The translations under genes and the position numbers were made by a program. Under the pieces are notes generated by a model. The model saw nothing but the letters and a program-made list of their open reading frames with translations, had not been told where the DNA came from and ran no database searches. From positions 14,292 to 42,482 of the forward strand of contig DCIN01000014.1 in NCBI GenBank assembly GCA_002315815.1: a stretch of DNA of 28,191 nt, read 5' to 3'. Source of the DNA: Bacteroidales bacterium UBA1725 (GTDB lineage: Bacteria; Bacteroidota; Bacteroidia; Bacteroidales; UBA932). Numbering within the stretch: the first letter of the stretch is position 1; every line of letters begins with the position of its first letter. This document shows, one piece after another, positions 25,245-28,191 of this stretch.

Positions 25245-25299
25245 CAGTAATACAAGGCAAATCAGTAAAACAAGGCCAAATCAGAAATACAAGACAGAA
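25245..25299. repeat. Imperfect 18/19-bp repeat before rhaA
   Basis: Directly after the 21-bp array come three related units starting CAGTAATACAAGG, CAGTAAAACAAGG and CAGAAATACAAGA. Together the two arrays fill most of the 135-bp rhaB-rhaA gap; the rest is the A-rich leader of rhaA. Confidence 0.75.
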
Positions 25300-25325
25300 C
25301 AAACCAATAACACTTACAAACAAAA

Positions 25326-26573
25326 ATGAAAGAATCAGTAAACAAGGCTTACGCTATCGCCAAGGAGCGCTATGCTGCCGTAGGAGTTGACACCGAAAAG
25401 GTACTTGACCAGCTCCAGAACTTCCATCTCTCAATGCATTGCTGGCAGGCGGATGACGTTGCCGGTTTCGAAAGCAAAGGAGATCTCTCCGGAGGAATTC
25501 AGGCTACCGGTAACTATCCTGGAAAAGCCCGCAATATTGACGAACTCCGCGCTGACATTCTCAAGGCAAAGAGTCTCATCCCCGGAAACCATCGCCTCAA
25601 TCTTCACGAAATCTACGGTGAATTCGGAGGCAAATTCGTTGACCGCGATCAGGTAGGTGTTGAGCATTTCCAGGGATGGATTGACTGGGGCAAGGAGAAC
25701 AACACTCCCCTTGATTTCAACTCCACCTCATTCTCCCACCCCAAGAGCGGAAATCTCTCCCTGTCCAACCCCGACAAGTCCATCCGCGACTTCTGGATTG
25801 AGCACACCAAGCGCTGCCGTGACATCGCTGATGCAATGGGCAAGGCCCAGGGTGACCCCTGTATTATGAATGTATGGGTTCACGACGGATGCAAGGACCA
25901 GTCCGTAAACCATTATATGTACCGCGCATTCCTCAAGGATTCCCTTGACCAGATTTTTGCTGAGAAGAAGGCCAATATGAAGGACTGCATCGAGGGTAAG
26001 GTTTTCGGTATCGGGCTTGAGAGCTTCACCGTAGGTTCACACGATTTCTACACTGCATACGCTGCCGCGAACGGAAAGATTCCCACAATCGACACAGGCC
26101 ACTATCATCCCACTGAGTCTCCTGCAGACAAGGTCAGTGCCCTTCTGAACTTCGTTCCCGAACTGATGCTCCACGTCAGCCGTCCTGTACGCTGGGACTC
26201 CGACCACGTGACCATTATGGACGATCCCACACAGGATCTCTTCTTCGAAATCGTACGCGCAGGTGCTCTTGACCGTGTTCACTACGGGCTCGACTACTTT
26301 GACGGTGCCATCAACCGTATCGGTGCATATGTCATCGGAAGCCGCGCAGGTCAGAAGTGTATGCTCCGCGCAATGCTCGAACCCATCGACCTCATCCGCA
26401 AATACGAGCTCGAGGGCAATACCTACAAAGTCCTCACATATCTTGAGGAAGCTAAGGCAATGCCTTGGGGAGCCGTTTACGATGAGTTCTGCGAGCGCAA
26501 CAACGTGCCCGTGGGCGAGGCTTATATGGCTGAGATAGACAAGTACACCAAGGAAGTAACATCCAAGAGATAA
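25326..26573 (+). CDS. rhaA: L-rhamnose isomerase (RhaA, called RhaI in Bacteroides)
   Basis: This enzyme interconverts L-rhamnose and L-rhamnulose in the cytoplasm, using Mn2+ or another divalent metal. The 415-residue length matches the family. Typical blocks are NFHLSMHCWQADDV near the N-terminus, the GIQATGNYPGKARN stretch, the central GLESFTVGSHDFY, and TIDTGHYHPTES and RWDSDHV, which carry metal and substrate ligands. The start ATG follows an A-rich leader and is preceded by two tandem-repeat arrays. It is 9 bp upstream of rhaT. The order rhaB-rhaA-rhaT matches the beginning of the Bacteroides rhamnose operon (rhaK-rhaI-rhaP) known from the literature. Confidence 0.97.
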   Translation: MKESVNKAYAIAKERYAAVGVDTEKVLDQLQNFHLSMHCWQADDVAGFESKGDLSGGIQATGNYPGKARNIDELRADILKAKSLIPGNHRLNLHEIYGEFGGKFVDRDQVGVEHFQGWIDWGKENNTPLDFNSTSFSHPKSGNLSLSNPDKSIRDFWIEHTKRCRDIADAMGKAQGDPCIMNVWVHDGCKDQSVNHYMYRAFLKDSLDQIFAEKKANMKDCIEGKVFGIGLESFTVGSHDFYTAYAAANGKIPTIDTGHYHPTESPADKVSALLNFVPELMLHVSRPVRWDSDHVTIMDDPTQDLFFEIVRAGALDRVHYGLDYFDGAINRIGAYVIGSRAGQKCMLRAMLEPIDLIRKYELEGNTYKVLTYLEEAKAMPWGAVYDEFCERNNVPVGEAYMAEIDKYTKEVTSKR

Positions 26574-26582
26574 TACCCATCT

Positions 26583-27605
26583 ATGAGTACTTCCATCATA
26601 TTAGGTCTTCTTATCATCGCGGTGGGCGCATTCTGCCAGTCGAGCTGCTATGTGCCCATCAACAAGATAAAGAAGTGGAGCTGGGAGAGTTACTGGCTCA
26701 TTCAAGGCGTATTCGCCTGGCTGGTGTTCCCCTTCTTGGGAATGCTTCTCGCTGTTCCCGACGGGCACAGTCTTTCGGAACTCTTCGGCCTTATGGCTGC
26801 CGATCCCAAGTCCACTTGGCTCACAATACTGTTCGGAGCCCTCTGGGGAGTAGGCGGACTCACTTTCGGCCTCAGTATGCGTTATCTGGGTGTTGCACTC
26901 GGCCAAAGCATAGCTCTGGGACTCTGCTCGGGACTCGGTGCCATTCTGGGGCCTGTATTCACAGGCAAGACCGGTGACCTGACCAGCGCAATCTGGATTG
27001 GAGTGGTCGTAATGCTCATCGGCATCGCCATCATAGGTGTGGCCGGAGGGATGAAATCAGCCGCCCTTCCCGAAGAGGAGAAAAAGAAGGCCGTAAAGGA
27101 CTTCAACTTCGGAAAAGGCATCGTCATCGCAATCCTTTGCGGTTTTATGAGTGCCTGCTTCAACATCGGCCTCAGTTTCGGTTCCAATCTGTGCTTCGCA
27201 GAGACTGGGGATATGTTCAAGACATTGCCCGCCACTATGCTGGTGACTTTCGGAGGTTTCATCACCAACGCTGCCTACTGCATCTATCAGAACAGCAAGA
27301 ACAAGACCTTCTCCGACTACAAGCAGGGATCACTCTGGTGCAACAATATCCTGTTCTGCTGCCTTGCAGGTCTCCTGTGGTACAGCCAGTTCTTCGGACT
27401 CAGCCTCGGCAAGGGTTTCCTCACAAGCTCACCTGTACTCATCACCTTCAGCTGGTGCATACTGATGGCTCTCAACGTCACTTTCTCCAATGTCTGGGGT
27501 ATCATCCTCAAGGAATGGAAGGGCGTTTCAAAAAAGACCGTCTTTGTACTTCTCGGTGGTCTTGCAGTGCTCATTTTCAGCATCTTCCTGCCTTATATCA
27601 TCTAA
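26583..27605 (+). CDS. rhaT: L-rhamnose/proton symporter RhaT
   Basis: RhaT is an inner-membrane transporter of the drug/metabolite superfamily that imports L-rhamnose with a proton. The 340-residue protein has ten hydrophobic segments. Its first helix runs through SIILGLLIIAVGAFCQSSCYV and is followed by the conserved PINKIKKWSWESYW loop; later there is GLSMRYLGVALGQSIALG and a charged cytoplasmic loop PEEEKKKAVKDFNFGKG. It completes the uptake and first two catabolic steps encoded here. Upstream spacing to rhaA is 9 bp. The following alpha/beta hydrolase frame begins 22 bp after its stop. Confidence 0.96.
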   Translation: MSTSIILGLLIIAVGAFCQSSCYVPINKIKKWSWESYWLIQGVFAWLVFPFLGMLLAVPDGHSLSELFGLMAADPKSTWLTILFGALWGVGGLTFGLSMRYLGVALGQSIALGLCSGLGAILGPVFTGKTGDLTSAIWIGVVVMLIGIAIIGVAGGMKSAALPEEEKKKAVKDFNFGKGIVIAILCGFMSACFNIGLSFGSNLCFAETGDMFKTLPATMLVTFGGFITNAAYCIYQNSKNKTFSDYKQGSLWCNNILFCCLAGLLWYSQFFGLSLGKGFLTSSPVLITFSWCILMALNVTFSNVWGIILKEWKGVSKKTVFVLLGGLAVLIFSIFLPYII

Positions 27606-27627
27606 GATAAAGATAATTATATCCAAG

Positions 27628-28191
27628 TTGAAGATACTGTTCATACACGGTTTAGCCTCTTCCGGCGCGTACAAGACAGCGGATGCGCTCCGCAGACTGT
27701 TGCGCCCCTGCGAGGTCATTGCCCCGGACGTCCCCATAGACCCTGACGATGCCTTCGAGATGCTGGACCGTATATGCCACGAAGAAAAGCCCGACCTCAT
27801 AGTCGGGCTTTCTCTCGGTGGCTTCTGGGCCCAGAAGATGAGAGGGTTCAGAAAAATACTCATCAATCCGGATTTCCACGTATCAGTTCTGCTCAGTACC
27901 CTCTGCGGAGAGATGGAATATTTCTCTCCCCGGAAAGACGGAGCTACAAGTTTTTTCATCACAGAAGACATTTGCCGGCGTTACAAGTTGATGGAAGACG
28001 TGGAGTTCGACAATCTCGACCAGAAAGAAATACGTCTATGCTCCGGAATGTTCGCAACGGAAGACGAGTTGGTGAACTGCTACGACGAGTTCGAACTCCA
28101 TTATCCCGGACGTGGAATCCGCTATCCAGGCAAACATCTGCCAAATTATCCGGAGATTGAAAAATACCTTCTGCCTCTCTATGAAGTATCT
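27628..28191 (+). CDS. YqiA/YcfP-type alpha/beta hydrolase, 3'-truncated by window
   Basis: An open frame of 188 codons runs to the right edge without a stop. It resembles the small YqiA/UPF0227 esterase-like hydrolases: MKILFIHGLASSG forms the first strand and oxyanion loop, and GLSLGG at 60-65 is the nucleophile elbow with Ser62. KILINPD also fits the family. No ATG is available upstream in frame, so a TTG at 27628 is the likely start. It is probably nearly complete, because the family has about 190-200 residues. It follows rhaT by 22 bp, where the Bacteroides rhamnose operon would be expected to have an aldolase. Its substrate is unknown; an ester-hydrolysing role is only a family-level guess. 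Confidence 0.8.
   Translation, partial: MKILFIHGLASSGAYKTADALRRLLRPCEVIAPDVPIDPDDAFEMLDRICHEEKPDLIVGLSLGGFWAQKMRGFRKILINPDFHVSVLLSTLCGEMEYFSPRKDGATSFFITEDICRRYKLMEDVEFDNLDQKEIRLCSGMFATEDELVNCYDEFELHYPGRGIRYPGKHLPNYPEIEKYLLPLYEVS

Noticed and set aside
25187..25390. 67-codon frame with ELTGAEP-type heptad repeats between rhaB and rhaA
   Set aside because: It begins at a TTG inside rhaB, arises from the 21-bp repeat and runs out of frame into rhaA; no independent coding evidence.

Overview
The window looks like a chromosomal segment of a Bacteroidota bacterium, most likely order Bacteroidales, with moderately high GC. The reasons are: promoter boxes of the Bacteroidota type (TAnnTTTG) before several genes, few Shine-Dalgarno sequences, secreted enzymes that are mostly lipoproteins, a complete Na+-pumping NADH:quinone reductase, ATP-dependent PEP carboxykinase, and many plant-polysaccharide glycosidases. 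Genus cannot be set from the sequence. No rRNA, tRNA, CRISPR array, insertion sequence or phage gene was seen.

Layout. (1) 1-11561, all minus strand: the 5' part of pckA; then, read in transcription order from the right, uvrD/pcrA helicase, an S9 peptidase lipoprotein, a GH88-type glycuronyl hydrolase lipoprotein, recG helicase and a GH106 alpha-L-rhamnosidase lipoprotein. Gaps are -4 to 25 bp, so this looks like one operon mixing DNA repair and glycan breakdown. (2) 11633-17534, plus strand: nqrABCDEF in canonical order. (3) 17535-18517: a short relic that begins like a Gfo/Idh/MocA oxidoreductase, then an isolated GT2 glycosyltransferase. (4) 18492-19829, minus strand: a GH28 polygalacturonase-family enzyme whose 3' end overlaps the glycosyltransferase. 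(5) 20017-28191, plus strand: a very large secreted GH106-GH105 fusion, then rhamnulokinase, L-rhamnose isomerase and the RhaT transporter, ending in the 5' part of a YqiA-type alpha/beta hydrolase.

Functional picture (inference). GH28, GH105/GH88 and GH106 together have the activities needed to trim a rhamnogalacturonan-type pectin backbone from its end. GH105 would remove the unsaturated uronate, GH106 the exposed rhamnose and GH28 the exposed galacturonate. The rhamnose released would enter by RhaT and pass through RhaA and RhaB. No SusC/SusD pair, polysaccharide lyase, rhamnulose-1-phosphate aldolase or regulator lies in the window.

The most unusual property is a dense scatter of unrelated short tandem repeats. 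They occur in linkers, at protein C-termini and at gene junctions: an 18-bp array in uvrD, 9-bp and 15-bp arrays in nqrC, a 9-bp array in the GH28 leader, a 27-bp duplication in the GH106-GH105 gene, 21-bp and 18/19-bp arrays between rhaB and rhaA, and a 23-bp duplication at the recG/GH106 junction. Arrays inside coding sequence keep the reading frame; two of the intergenic ones have copied stop or start codons. I found no clearly new defence or mobile system.
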